A stretch of DNA of 64,000 nucleotides from JAPOUP01 sp965201085 (lineage in GTDB: Bacteria; Pseudomonadota; Alphaproteobacteria; Rhodobacterales; Rhodobacteraceae). The first letter of the stretch is position 1. The number at the start of each line of letters is the position of its first letter. A program made the position numbers and the translations under genes. This document shows positions 9,754 to 19,046 of the stretch, piece by piece. The stretch is taken from NCBI GenBank assembly GCA_965201085.1, contig CBDAVS010000015.1, positions 434,001-498,000 of the forward strand. The letters run 5' to 3'. The notes under the pieces are model-generated. The model did not search any database. It saw only the letters and a list, made by a program, of their open reading frames with translations, and was not told where the DNA came from.

Positions 9754-10329
9754 ATGACGGACCCGGAGAGCATTGTCGAGTTCTGGTTTGACCAAGTGGG
9801 GTGCGACGGTTGGTATCGGGGTGACGCCGAACTTGATGGTGAAATCCGGCTCCGGTTCGAGCGTTACTGGGATCTGGCGTATGCGGGAGAGCTCCTGGAC
9901 TGGTTGACGAGCGCCAGGCGCACTTTGGCGTATATAGTTTTGGTGGACCAGTTTCCGCGCAACATGTTCCGGGGCACGCCCAAGGCGTTCGCAAGTGACC
10001 ATCTGGCGCGGTCCGCCGCGAAATCGGCGATCTGCAAGGGATTGGATCTACGGATCGAAGGTTTGGCGCGCCAGTTCTTTTATTTGCCTCTCATGCATAG
10101 TGAATGCCTGCCGGACCAGGACCGATGCGTGCGGCTGATGAAGGAGCGTCTACCGGACGGCGGTGGCGACAATCTTGAGCACTCGCGCGCGCATCGAGAG
10201 ATTATCCGGAGATTCGGTCGGTTTCCCACCCGAAACGCTGCGCTCGCGCGGGTCTCGACCGCGCAGGAGATGGCGCACCTGACCGGCGGCGGCTATGGTG
10301 GAGTGCTTGAAACGCTTCGCACCGCATGA
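9754..10329 (+). CDS. DUF924 family protein
   Basis: From the ATG at 9754 (MTDPESIVEFWFDQVG) the product has 191 residues. The DUF924 signature is clear: EFWF near the N-terminus, LVDQFPRNMFRGTPKAFASD in the middle, FFYLPLMHSE and RFGRFPTRNAALAR. The frame is open from 9703, but the ATG at 9754 matches the usual family start and follows GAGG. The biochemical role of DUF924 is unknown; the fold is thought to be helical, TPR-like. It lies between a transporter and lpdA on the same strand. Confidence 0.9.
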   Translation: MTDPESIVEFWFDQVGCDGWYRGDAELDGEIRLRFERYWDLAYAGELLDWLTSARRTLAYIVLVDQFPRNMFRGTPKAFASDHLARSAAKSAICKGLDLRIEGLARQFFYLPLMHSECLPDQDRCVRLMKERLPDGGGDNLEHSRAHREIIRRFGRFPTRNAALARVSTAQEMAHLTGGGYGGVLETLRTA

Positions 10330-10491
10330 GGCCGGTCGCTTCGGGCCGGTGCGACGGTGTCGAGTGGATAGAATTTCGTGCGGGGCCATGACCTTTCGGC
10401 CTCGCGACACTGACGATTATTCTTTCGTGCATGCTTTCGCTGCGAGTAATCTGGCGATAAGACCGGTTTCGAATGTAGCGCGGGGGATCCA

Positions 10492-11889
10492 ATGGCTGCC
10501 AATCCCTATGATATGATCGTGATCGGCGCTGGCCCGGGGGGCTATGTCGCGGCAATCCGAGGTGCCCAGCTCGGTATGAATGTCGCGATAGTGGAGCGAG
10601 AGCATATGGGGGGTGTCTGCCTGAACTGGGGCTGTATTCCCACGAAGGCGATGCTTAGGTCTTCCGAAGTGTTTCATCTGATGAAGAGGGCCGGTGAATT
10701 CGGGTTGAAGGCTTACGGGATCGACCATGACCTTGACGCGGTCGTCAAACGTTCCCGGAAGGTGGCGAAGCAGCTGAATGGCGGTGTTGGCCATCTGATG
10801 AAAAAGAACCGGGTGGCGGTTGTGATGGGCGAGGCCACGCTCACTGCGAATGATCGGGTCAGCGTCAGGACCGAGAAGGGCGTCGGGGAGCTTGAGTCGA
10901 AAGCGATCGTTCTGGCGACGGGCGCCCGCGCCCGGGAACTGCCCGGGCTGGAAGCGGATGGCGATCTTGTCTGGACCTACAAGCATGCCCTTGTGCCACC
11001 GAGGATGCCCGGGAAGCTGCTGGTTATCGGCTCCGGCGCCATCGGCATAGAATTCGCGAGCTTCTACAATACTATGGGAGCATCGACGACGGTGGTTGAG
11101 GTGATGGACCGGATCCTGCCCGCCGAGGACGCGGAGATAAGTGCGTTCGCCGCGAAGACATTCACCGCGCAGGGCATGACGATCATGGAAAGGGCTACCG
11201 TCAAGCAGCTTGACCGTGGCGACGGCAAGGTCGTGGCTTATATCGAGTCGGGCGGAGCGGTTGAACAGTTGGAATTCGACACGGTGATCCTTGCCGTCGG
11301 CATTGTGGGTAACGTCGAGGGGCTTGGACTTGAGGAACTCGGTGTCAGGGTCGATCGGACGCATGTGGTAACCGACGCGTATTGCAGGACAGGGGTCGAA
11401 GGCGTTTATGCGATCGGCGACGTCGCCGGTGCCCCTTGGCTCGCGCATAAGGCATCGCATGAGGGTGTCATGGTCGCCGAATTGATCGCGGGCCGGAATG
11501 ACGTACACCCTGTTCGACCAGAGATGATCGCCGGCTGCACCTACTGCCATCCGCAGGTCGCTTCGGTTGGATACAGCGAGGCGACGGCCAAGGAACTCGG
11601 ATATGATGTGAAGGTCGGTCGGTTTCCATTCATCGGGAACGGAAAGGCGATCGCTCTGGGCGAACCGGAAGGCATGATCAAGACGGTGTTCGATGTAAGG
11701 TCCGGCGAGCTTCTGGGTGCCCATATGATCGGCGCGGAGGTGACGGAGCTCATCCAGGGCTATGTGGTCGGCCGTACGCTTGAGACCACTGAAGAGGATC
11801 TGATGAACACGGTATTTCCACATCCGACGCTCAGCGAGATGATGCATGAGAGCGTTCTGGAAGCCTACGGAAAGGCTTTGCACATCTGA
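10492..11889 (+). CDS. lpdA: Dihydrolipoyl dehydrogenase (E3)
   Basis: This flavoprotein reoxidises dihydrolipoamide in 2-oxoacid dehydrogenase complexes and the glycine cleavage system. At 465 residues it has the full set of motifs: FAD-binding GAGPGGYVAA at residues 12-21, the redox disulfide in CLNWGCIPTK (Cys43 and Cys48), the NAD-binding GSGAIGIEFASFY region near 180, AIGDVAGAPWLAHKA near 305 and the C-terminal HPTLSE bearing the active-site His-Glu pair. No genes for E1 or E2 components are adjacent, so this copy is not in a complex operon. Confidence 0.95.
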   Translation: MAANPYDMIVIGAGPGGYVAAIRGAQLGMNVAIVEREHMGGVCLNWGCIPTKAMLRSSEVFHLMKRAGEFGLKAYGIDHDLDAVVKRSRKVAKQLNGGVGHLMKKNRVAVVMGEATLTANDRVSVRTEKGVGELESKAIVLATGARARELPGLEADGDLVWTYKHALVPPRMPGKLLVIGSGAIGIEFASFYNTMGASTTVVEVMDRILPAEDAEISAFAAKTFTAQGMTIMERATVKQLDRGDGKVVAYIESGGAVEQLEFDTVILAVGIVGNVEGLGLEELGVRVDRTHVVTDAYCRTGVEGVYAIGDVAGAPWLAHKASHEGVMVAELIAGRNDVHPVRPEMIAGCTYCHPQVASVGYSEATAKELGYDVKVGRFPFIGNGKAIALGEPEGMIKTVFDVRSGELLGAHMIGAEVTELIQGYVVGRTLETTEEDLMNTVFPHPTLSEMMHESVLEAYGKALHI

Positions 11890-12251
11890 TATCGATACTC
11901 GGAGGTTTCTGTCCGTCGCGGGTCCCGTCTGCATCGGTTGATCGGCCACGGTTCCTCAGGCCAGTTCCGCCAGTCGCGGTTGCCGAAAGAGACGATATGT
12001 TTCGGCGATCCATATGACGGCCCCCGGACTTCGCAGACCCGTTCCCAGGCCGCTTCCATCATCACGAAGACCTGTTTGGCGAAGTGGCCCGCCTTCAGGA
12101 ACCGGGACATAATTGCCGAAGCGGTCGGCTCGGAGCCGTGGGAGACAGGAGCAGCGGGGGGAGACTTTCGAAGGCATCCACCGAGGTCGTTGAGTTGGCG
12201 GATCGTCTCCACCATGCAGTCAGTGTCCGTGACCGCGATATCCGTACGCAT
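11865..12251 (-). CDS. Hypothetical protein, 128 aa, convergent to lpdA
   Basis: An open frame on the minus strand with host-like high-GC third positions. Its last 25 bases overlap the end of lpdA. The product has recognisable-looking but unplaced stretches (MMEAAWERVCEVRGPSYGSP, then HIVSFGNRDWRNWP) and no membrane segment. A plus-strand frame of 110 codons overlaps it but has poorer composition. I do not recognise the family. It may also be a decayed gene, since the C-terminal tail is unusually basic. Confidence 0.4.
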   Translation of the reverse strand: MRTDIAVTDTDCMVETIRQLNDLGGCLRKSPPAAPVSHGSEPTASAIMSRFLKAGHFAKQVFVMMEAAWERVCEVRGPSYGSPKHIVSFGNRDWRNWPEEPWPINRCRRDPRRTETSEYRYQMCKAFP

Positions 12252-12312
12252 GTCCCGTTACTCGACGTGAGCTTTCCACATCCGTAATATGAGGCCCTGA
12301 AAGCGCCGTCAG

Positions 12313-12330
12313 CGCACAATATATCGTGCG
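12313..12330. promoter_or_regulatory. Candidate operator palindrome upstream of the sugar operon
   Basis: CGCAC and GTGCG form an inverted repeat separated by the AT-rich spacer AATATATC, about 130 bp before the kinase start. The symmetry and the AT-rich centre suit a LacI- or DeoR-type repressor site, but no regulator gene is next to the operon in this window. Confidence 0.3.
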
Positions 12331-12457
12331 AAAATACATTTTGCCGTGTTTGGGCAAGGGTTAAAACTTTCAGGAACTGGCATTAAGGCGCTGGAAATGG
12401 CGATGGAAAACCGCAATGCTCTGCGGGACTGTCTTGGTGGCATGCGCGGGGTGCTGA

Positions 12458-13984
12458 ATGGCCAACGATCTGATCTTGGGCATCGATGTCGGCACCACTT
12501 CGGTGAAGGCGGGACTCATCGATGTAGAGGGGCAGGTGGTCGCCTCGTTTTCAGGGAATCACCCGACCCGGCGGGGAGAGGGTGGTCGAGCGGAACAATC
12601 ACCCCATGACTGGATGCGATTGGTCAATGCGGCGATCGATCGGTTCGTATCAAGCGGCTACGCCTCCCGGATCGCAGCGTTGGGTCTATGCTCCCAGGTC
12701 AACACACATGTGTTCGTCGGGGAGGATGGTGTGCCCCTGTATCCGGCGGTACTGTGGCAGGACCGTCGGTCCTCCGAACATGCCGCCGCGCTTGATGCGC
12801 GTATCAGCGTCTCGCGGAAAACGTCATGGTGGGGCGCACCGATGCCGATCGACGCCAGCAACGTCCTTTCCCGCATGGTCTGGATGGCGGACACGCAGCC
12901 GTCGATCTGGGCCAGAACGCGTTGGGTCATGTTGCCAAAGGATTACTGCCTGTTCAGCCTGACCGGCAACGTGACAACCGATCCGATTTCCAACATCGGG
13001 CTTGTGGGTCCGGACCTCGCATTCGTCGAGCAGGTTTTCGATCTTGTCCCAGGCTCTCGCGAAAGGGTCGCGCCGTTGGCCGGCATCACCACTCCGATCG
13101 GATATGTCAAACCGGACCGTAAGCTGGCAGGGGTGCCGGTGGTTTCGGGCACGATGGATGGATGGGCTGGCATCGTCGGCGCGGGTGGTGCGCGCGAGGG
13201 GGCATCCGTCTACCTGAGTGGCACGAGCGAGATCATGGGCATCACCTCCCGCACCGTCAAGCCCGCGCCAGGGGCCATCGTATTTCCCGAAACCGAAGGT
13301 CTGCGCATTCACGCGGCACCGACCCAGTCCGGTGGGGACGCCAAACTCTGGTTCACCGCGCTCTCCGGGCTGACGCCGGAGGAAATGTCAGAGCGCGTAG
13401 CGGATACTCCACGCAGCGGGAGCATCCCTCTTTTCCTGCCTCAGCTCGAAGGCGAACGCGCGCCGATTTGGGACAGTGATCTGCGCGCCGCGTTTCTGGG
13501 TCTCTCACGCCGGAGCGGTCTGGGTGACATGGCGCGTGCGGTCTACGAGGGCGTGGCTTTTTCAGCCCGTCACGCATTGGAGCTTCTGCAGGTGTCCGCG
13601 GCGACGGTCAGCCCCTTTGTCGCCTGCGCGGGCGGCGGTTTTCGCTCACGACCCTGGACCCAGATCAGGGCCGACATACTGGGGGTGGAATGCCATATGC
13701 TCGCCTCGAAACAGCCGGGCGTGCAGGGTGCCGCGATGATTGCCGGGATCGGCGCGGGACATTTCGAGAATTTGACGGTCGCGCAGGCGTCCATGTGCCG
13801 GTACGACGAGGTTGTCATCCCTGACCCGGCGGCTCATGAAGTCTATGACAAACTGTTCGGTGCCTATAAAAATGCGATCGAAACGATGAACGGCGTGACG
13901 AAGAGCCTGAAGGGGATCGAAGCCTTTCGGCGGGAAATATCCAACAACCGCAACCAAATGGATGTTTACGACCAAACTTCGTGA
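12458..13984 (+). CDS. FGGY-family carbohydrate kinase (xylulokinase-like)
   Basis: ATP-dependent sugar or polyol kinase, 508 residues. The N-terminal phosphate loop GIDVGTTSVKAGLID lies at about residues 8-22, the substrate-side segment YPAVLWQDRRSSEHA near 92-106, and the C-terminal ATP-binding glycine-rich ACAGGGFRSRPWTQIRADI near 389-407. The proportions match XylB-type FGGY kinases. It is the first gene of an operon with a sugar-binding protein, ABC ATPase and permease, so it probably phosphorylates the imported sugar. The exact substrate (pentulose or polyol) cannot be decided from sequence. Confidence 0.88.
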   Translation: MANDLILGIDVGTTSVKAGLIDVEGQVVASFSGNHPTRRGEGGRAEQSPHDWMRLVNAAIDRFVSSGYASRIAALGLCSQVNTHVFVGEDGVPLYPAVLWQDRRSSEHAAALDARISVSRKTSWWGAPMPIDASNVLSRMVWMADTQPSIWARTRWVMLPKDYCLFSLTGNVTTDPISNIGLVGPDLAFVEQVFDLVPGSRERVAPLAGITTPIGYVKPDRKLAGVPVVSGTMDGWAGIVGAGGAREGASVYLSGTSEIMGITSRTVKPAPGAIVFPETEGLRIHAAPTQSGGDAKLWFTALSGLTPEEMSERVADTPRSGSIPLFLPQLEGERAPIWDSDLRAAFLGLSRRSGLGDMARAVYEGVAFSARHALELLQVSAATVSPFVACAGGGFRSRPWTQIRADILGVECHMLASKQPGVQGAAMIAGIGAGHFENLTVAQASMCRYDEVVIPDPAAHEVYDKLFGAYKNAIETMNGVTKSLKGIEAFRREISNNRNQMDVYDQTS

Positions 13985-14034
13985 AATCCGCGATTGGACG
14001 GACGTTAACTCGACAAGATGAAAGGGAGTGTTCC

Positions 14035-14946
14035 ATGAAAAAACAACTTGCACTTGCGGTCTCCGCACTGGCGATAACCGCATCCATCAGCCGGGCGGAG
14101 ACCATCGCTCTGATCACGCCCTATCTGGCGCAGCCCGGCACACAGGCCGCTGTAGAGGGGTTTGAGGCGGCGGCGGACGTGAAAGGATGGGATGTGAACG
14201 TCATCGATACGGCCGGGGACGTGGCCGCCATCATAAGCCGGATCGAAGACGTCGTGACGCAGAATGTCGACGCGATCGTCATAAACGTGGACCCCGCGCA
14301 GATCTCGGTTGGCCTGGAAGTCGCTGCCGAAGCCGGGATCCCCGTCGTTGGGCTGGATTCCGGCGCTGACCCTTCGCTGGTCGCGAACGTGACCTCGAAC
14401 GGCTATGCGATGGCGGCACAGAGCTCGGTCTACATCGCCAACCGTATTGGCGGTGAAGGGAATGTGGTGATGTTCGTCTTTGACGCATTCCCGCCGGTGC
14501 AGATCCGTGGCGTCGTGGCCGACGCGGTTTTCGGCAATTTCCCGGATATCGACATACTGGATCGGGTCACACCAGACGTCTCCGATGGTGGAATCGCCGA
14601 TAGCCGCGCCAAGATGGAGGCCATCCTGGCCGCGAATCCCGAGGCCGGCTCGATCGCGGCCGTCTGGGCGGCCTGGGACCAGCCTGCGCTGGGCGCACTT
14701 CAGGCGATCGAGGAAGCGGGGCGCGCTGGTGAAGGCATTGTCATCACCGGTATTGACGCCAACCCGCAGGCGCGGGATGCGATCGCGGCAGGGGGCAATT
14801 TCGAGGCGTCCATCGCCCAGGACTTCGCTGCCATGGGTGCCGAGGCTGCCAACATTGTCGCCGCCGCCTTGGCAGGCGAAGAGCCTCGCGCGAGTGTGGT
14901 CTATGTCCCGACGAGGTTCGTGACCGCGGCCAACGTTGACGAGTGA
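14035..14946 (+). CDS. Sugar ABC transporter substrate-binding protein (periplasmic)
   Basis: ATG 14035 follows AAAGGGAG and gives 303 residues. A signal peptide (MKKQLALAVSALAITASISR, then A) precedes a type I periplasmic binding fold of the ribose/xylose class: TIALITPYLAQPG at the start, VDAIVINVDP near 78, VVGLDSGADPS near 103 and GIVITGIDANPQARD near 236. It should bind a monosaccharide or polyol in the periplasm and deliver it to the permease at 16532. The frame is open from 13981, but only this start gives the signal peptide at the terminus. Confidence 0.92.
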   Translation: MKKQLALAVSALAITASISRAETIALITPYLAQPGTQAAVEGFEAAADVKGWDVNVIDTAGDVAAIISRIEDVVTQNVDAIVINVDPAQISVGLEVAAEAGIPVVGLDSGADPSLVANVTSNGYAMAAQSSVYIANRIGGEGNVVMFVFDAFPPVQIRGVVADAVFGNFPDIDILDRVTPDVSDGGIADSRAKMEAILAANPEAGSIAAVWAAWDQPALGALQAIEEAGRAGEGIVITGIDANPQARDAIAAGGNFEASIAQDFAAMGAEAANIVAAALAGEEPRASVVYVPTRFVTAANVDE

Positions 14947-15017
14947 TGCGGATAGGCGGGGGCTCGGTCCCGAGAGGCCGAACCGCCGCCTCGCGATTTG
15001 TTTCCCCTGGTTCGGGT

Positions 15018-16535
15018 ATGCGAAGCATCGTCCTGGAAAGGCTTTCCAAATCCTATGCGGGTGTGACAGCTCTCAAGGATGTTAACCTGACGCTACGGTA
15101 CGGTGCGGTGCACGCGCTGATGGGTGAGAACGGCGCGGGAAAGTCGACCCTGATCAAGCTATTGGCCGGCGTTGTCACGGCGGACGGGATGCGGGTGCTT
15201 AAAGACGGCGAGGAACTGTCGCTCAGGAGTGCGCGGGACGCCTATGATGCCGGGTTCCGGTTCATCCATCAGGAGCTGAATATCGTCCCGCAGGTTTCGG
15301 TCGCGGAAAATATCCTTTTGGGTCATCGCGTTCCAAGGCGGCTGGGTATTGCCGTCGATTGGCGGTCCGTCCGGCGCAGGGCGGAGACGGCGCTGGAAGC
15401 TCTGGGCGCATCGGGGATCGACGTGACCGAACCCGCTGGGAACCTGCCGGCAGGTGAGCGTATGCTGGTCAGGATCGCCGCCGCTCTCGTCACCGATGAG
15501 GTTCAGGCGCGGCCGAAGGTCTTTGTCTTCGACGAACCCACAGCCGCGCTGACGAATTCCGAATCCGAGATGCTGTTCGACGTGATCGACCGGTTGAAAT
15601 CCAGGGGAGCGGCGATCCTATACGTATCGCACCGATTGGATGAGGTGCTGCGCCTGAGCGATGAGATCACCGTTTTGCGCGATGGAAGGCATGTCTCGAC
15701 GAAGCCGGTGAACGACACCGGCAAGGAGGAGATCATCGTGGCGATGACGGGCCGCGAAGTCAAGGATGCCTATCCGCCGCGGGAGATCGAGGTCGGCACT
15801 GAAATCATCGCACGGCTCGACAATGTCTCGACATCTAGATTGTCAGGCATCTCCATCGAGTTGCGACGGGGTGAGATTCTGGGCCTCTGCGGTCTCGCGG
15901 AAGCCGGCCAGTCAGAAGTGTTGGAGTTGTTTCTGGGGCTGCGGCATCCGACTGGCGGTACGGCGGAACTTCAGGGTGGCAGGCTACCCAGGGATCCTCA
16001 TGCCGCATGGTCCCGAAAGATCGCCTATATCCCGCGCGAGAGGCGCGGCGATGCGCTGATGCTGGAGATGACGGTCCGCGCGAATACCGTCCTGCCCCAT
16101 CTTGGCGACTACGGGTTCAAGGCAAGTAGATCGGGCGAGTCCAGACGGACCCGCGCGCTGGGCGAACAGGTGCGGCTCAAATGCGACGGGATCGAACAGC
16201 CGGTTGGCCAGCTTTCGGGCGGGAACCAACAGAAGGTCGTCTTCGCGCGTGCGCTGTGCGGGCGCCCCGATCTGCTACTGATGGACGAACCGACCCGCGG
16301 CGTGGATGTCGGTGCGAAGTTCGACATCTACACCCTGGTGCGCAAACTCAGCGCGGCGGGATGCACCGTCATGCTGACATCGACGGATCTGCCGGAGGTG
16401 CTGGGAATGTGCGACAGGATCCTGGTTCTGCACGAAGGGCGGCAGGTGCATGTCCTGGACACCGAGGGCATGACGGCCTCGGAGCTTCTGGCGCATTTCC
16501 ATGCACCGTCGCTCCGGCAAGGCGCAGTGGCGTGA
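15018..16535 (+). CDS. Sugar ABC transporter ATP-binding protein (two ABC domains)
   Basis: Tandem ATPase of the RbsA/XylG class. From the ATG at 15018 (MRSIVLERLSKSYAG) it has 505 residues; an upstream in-frame ATG at 14943 would add 25 Gly/Arg-rich residues that fit the family poorly. The first domain has Walker A GENGAGKST at about 36-44 and FDEPTAALT near 171. Its signature loop is weak (LPAGERM), as is common in this class. The second domain has LSGGNQQKVVFARAL near 396 and MDEPTRGVD near 421. The stop overlaps the permease start as GTGA. Confidence 0.92.
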   Translation: MRSIVLERLSKSYAGVTALKDVNLTLRYGAVHALMGENGAGKSTLIKLLAGVVTADGMRVLKDGEELSLRSARDAYDAGFRFIHQELNIVPQVSVAENILLGHRVPRRLGIAVDWRSVRRRAETALEALGASGIDVTEPAGNLPAGERMLVRIAAALVTDEVQARPKVFVFDEPTAALTNSESEMLFDVIDRLKSRGAAILYVSHRLDEVLRLSDEITVLRDGRHVSTKPVNDTGKEEIIVAMTGREVKDAYPPREIEVGTEIIARLDNVSTSRLSGISIELRRGEILGLCGLAEAGQSEVLELFLGLRHPTGGTAELQGGRLPRDPHAAWSRKIAYIPRERRGDALMLEMTVRANTVLPHLGDYGFKASRSGESRRTRALGEQVRLKCDGIEQPVGQLSGGNQQKVVFARALCGRPDLLLMDEPTRGVDVGAKFDIYTLVRKLSAAGCTVMLTSTDLPEVLGMCDRILVLHEGRQVHVLDTEGMTASELLAHFHAPSLRQGAVA

Positions 16536-17479
16536 GCCGGTCGCTCCGGCAATTCGGGACGCTTCTGGGTTTCGTGGCAATCATCCTGTTCTTTGTCGTC
16601 AAGCTGCCCGATACCTTCCTGACGTCCCGGAACCTGATCAATATCAGCCAGCAGCTGTCGATGCTCGCGGTGGTAGCCGCGACGATGACCATCGTCATGG
16701 TCATGAACGATTTCGACCTGTCGGTCGGGTCCATGGCGTCCCTTGCCAGGATCGTCGCGGCGGCTGTCTTCGCCGCCGGCTATCCGATCTGGGTTGGCCT
16801 TGTTCTTGCGATGGCGGTTGGCCTTGCTGGGGGGCTCTTCAACGGCTTGCTTGTTTCGATCATCGGCATTCTTCCCTTTGTGGCCACTCTGGGCACTCTG
16901 ACGGTCTATAGCGGAGTCGCGTTCTTCATCAGCGATGGCAAAACCATCTTTGGACGCGATATCCCCCGAGGGTTTTCCGATTTCGCCCGTGGAGGGATTG
17001 AGATGGGATCCGTCAAGCTGCCCTTCCTGACGATCACGGCGGCGGTCGTGATCATTGTGTGCTGGTTTCTGCTGGAGCAGACGACGTTCGGGCGGCGCCT
17101 ATATGCGATCGGGGGTAATCGCGAGGCGGCGCACCTTGCGGGTATCCGTGTCCGCTGGCATCGGTTCCTGGCATTCGGCCTGACCGGTTCGGGCGCTGCG
17201 ATAGCCGGGTTGATGTATGCATCGCGTGTGGCGTCGGCCAATCCGACACAAGGATCGGGCCTGATGCTCGATGCGATCGCGGCCGTGTTTCTCGGCATGA
17301 CAATGACACGTCAGGGGGAGCCACGGGTCCTGTTCACTCTGATCGGCGTCCTGATGCTGGGGATTTTGGACAACGGGCTGACGCAGCTTCGGGTGGACAG
17401 CTACATCCGCGAGATATTGGTCGGACTGATCGTGATTTCGGCGGTTGCGGTGGCCTCGCTTTCCAAGAAAAATCGTTGA
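16532..17479 (+). CDS. Sugar ABC transporter permease (RbsC-like)
   Basis: GTG at 16532 overlaps the ATPase stop (GTGA), giving 315 residues. The frame extends further upstream, but inside the ATPase gene. It has eight or more hydrophobic helices and the conserved permease motifs NDFDLSVGSMASLA near 70, FVATLGTLTVYSG near 118 and the C-terminal ANPTQGSGLMLDAIAAVFLG near 230-249. It forms the channel with the ATPase just upstream. The operon ends here. Confidence 0.93.
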   Translation: MSRSLRQFGTLLGFVAIILFFVVKLPDTFLTSRNLINISQQLSMLAVVAATMTIVMVMNDFDLSVGSMASLARIVAAAVFAAGYPIWVGLVLAMAVGLAGGLFNGLLVSIIGILPFVATLGTLTVYSGVAFFISDGKTIFGRDIPRGFSDFARGGIEMGSVKLPFLTITAAVVIIVCWFLLEQTTFGRRLYAIGGNREAAHLAGIRVRWHRFLAFGLTGSGAAIAGLMYASRVASANPTQGSGLMLDAIAAVFLGMTMTRQGEPRVLFTLIGVLMLGILDNGLTQLRVDSYIREILVGLIVISAVAVASLSKKNR

Positions 17480-17797
17480 AGAGTACATATGGGGCGTATC
17501 TGCAAGGCCTTTGCACGACCAGGCAACGAAGACCGCAAGGCATTCGTATCGTACATCCATGCACCGCGGAGGCCAGGGAATCGACTGCCCTGCGCCATCA
17601 TCGATCGATGGAACCGGATCGGGGTTCCTGCGCCTCCAAGGCATCATCTGAAGAAGGGAATCACCGCTTGCGTTCCAACACATGCGTCGATGTGATTGAT
17701 TGCCGTCAGTGGGGTTCGGTTGAGGTATGAATTGGTGCGCGGGTGTAAAACCCTATGTCAATTCGCCGACCCGAGGCTTTGACCCCATGATCCGCGC
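17480..17797. other. Intergenic, no gene seen
   Basis: About 320 bp between the permease and the next MFS gene. Three short overlapping plus-strand frames near 17445-17730 share no credible start or similarity. The promoter for the gene at 17798 is presumably here. No RNA gene was recognised. Confidence 0.4.
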
Positions 17798-18952
17798 ATG
17801 AGGGGTTCCCGAACCGACTGGACTCTCGTGTGGCTTCTCTGGGCCGCCGGTTTGGCGGTGGCAGCGCAATACGGCAAGCTCAGCGTAACCTTCGACCGTC
17901 TCCCCGCGATCTATCCCGATGCGGGCCTGACACTTGGAATTGCCGTGTCTCTGGTGGGATTCGTTGGAATCGTGCTCGGGGTTGTCGCGGGTGTGGTTGT
18001 CGCTCGTATCGGTTATCGTCGGGCTCTGCTGGCCGCACTTGTCGCAGGGGCCATGATGTCAGCGTTTCAGTCCACATTTCCACCGATGCCATGGTTTCTT
18101 GCGAGTCGAGTCGTCGAGGGCGCGGCCCATGTAGCGGTTGTGGTCGCTGCACCGACCCTGATCGCCCAGAACAGCACCGCACGGGATAGCGGTCGTGCCT
18201 TGACGCTTTGGGGCACGTTCTTCGGTGTATCCTTCACGATTTTGGCGTGGTTCGGGCTTCCGCTAGTAGACTCGCTCGGTCTGGCGGCACTCCTGTTGGT
18301 GCATGCCGTCTACATGGTGGCTGTCTCGGTGGCGCTTTGGGTGCTTCTTCCACCTTCGAAGCCGTTCTCTCATGCGCCGGGACTGAAGGAGCTGATACTC
18401 GCGCATGGTCGGATCTACACATCGCCCCGGATTGGGGCGCCTGCGCTTGGCTGGCTGTCCTACACCCTATGCTACGTTGGCGTCCTGACCGTGTTTCCCC
18501 CCTTCCTGCCGGACTCGATGCGCACGATCGTACTGGGTGCGATCCCGCTGCTTTCGATTCTGTCGTCCATGACCCTCGGTGTTCTTCTGCTACGTTTCGT
18601 CGAGGCCACATCGGTTGTCGTGATCGGGTTTGCCATCTGCGCGGCGGCTGCACTTGTGTTGGCGGTCGTGCCGGGATCTTCGGTCGTCGCACTCGCTCTT
18701 GGCGTCGGATTCGGATTGGTCCAGGGTGCCACGTTCGCGGCTGTTCCGCAGCTCAATGAACGGGCGGGAGACCGGGCTCTCGCAAATGGCGGTCTGGCGC
18801 AGATCGGCAATCTCGGCAATACGCTTGGAACCCCGGTTCTGCTGGTCGTGGTCGCCACATTCGGTTATGGCGGAATGACGCTGGCGCTTTGTCTGGCATT
18901 CTGCGCAGGTGCGGCGATCCACCTGACGCTGCGCGCGGTGCGTCAAATTTAG
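17798..18952 (+). CDS. MFS transporter
   Basis: The product has 384 residues and about twelve hydrophobic helices. The motif after helix 2 is VVARIGYRRALLAALVAGA, the typical MFS signature, and the second half has a shortened counterpart. It resembles the cyanate/nitroimidazole (CynX/NimT) side of the superfamily in length and layout. No substrate can be assigned, and no neighbour suggests one. It lies 94 bp before uvrA on the same strand. Confidence 0.82.
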   Translation: MRGSRTDWTLVWLLWAAGLAVAAQYGKLSVTFDRLPAIYPDAGLTLGIAVSLVGFVGIVLGVVAGVVVARIGYRRALLAALVAGAMMSAFQSTFPPMPWFLASRVVEGAAHVAVVVAAPTLIAQNSTARDSGRALTLWGTFFGVSFTILAWFGLPLVDSLGLAALLLVHAVYMVAVSVALWVLLPPSKPFSHAPGLKELILAHGRIYTSPRIGAPALGWLSYTLCYVGVLTVFPPFLPDSMRTIVLGAIPLLSILSSMTLGVLLLRFVEATSVVVIGFAICAAAALVLAVVPGSSVVALALGVGFGLVQGATFAAVPQLNERAGDRALANGGLAQIGNLGNTLGTPVLLVVVATFGYGGMTLALCLAFCAGAAIHLTLRAVRQI

Positions 18953-19046
18953 CCGTGGATGTTCGATGTAAGTTCCGGATTGCCGGATGACGGTGGTAAC
19001 ACCTCGGCCTATGTTGTTAACTTGCTGATGGGCAAGGGGGTCCTCT

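Noticed and set aside
10417..11949. 510-codon minus-strand open frame opposite lpdA
   Set aside because: High-GC antisense shadow; lpdA on the plus strand has every catalytic motif and the antisense product resembles nothing.
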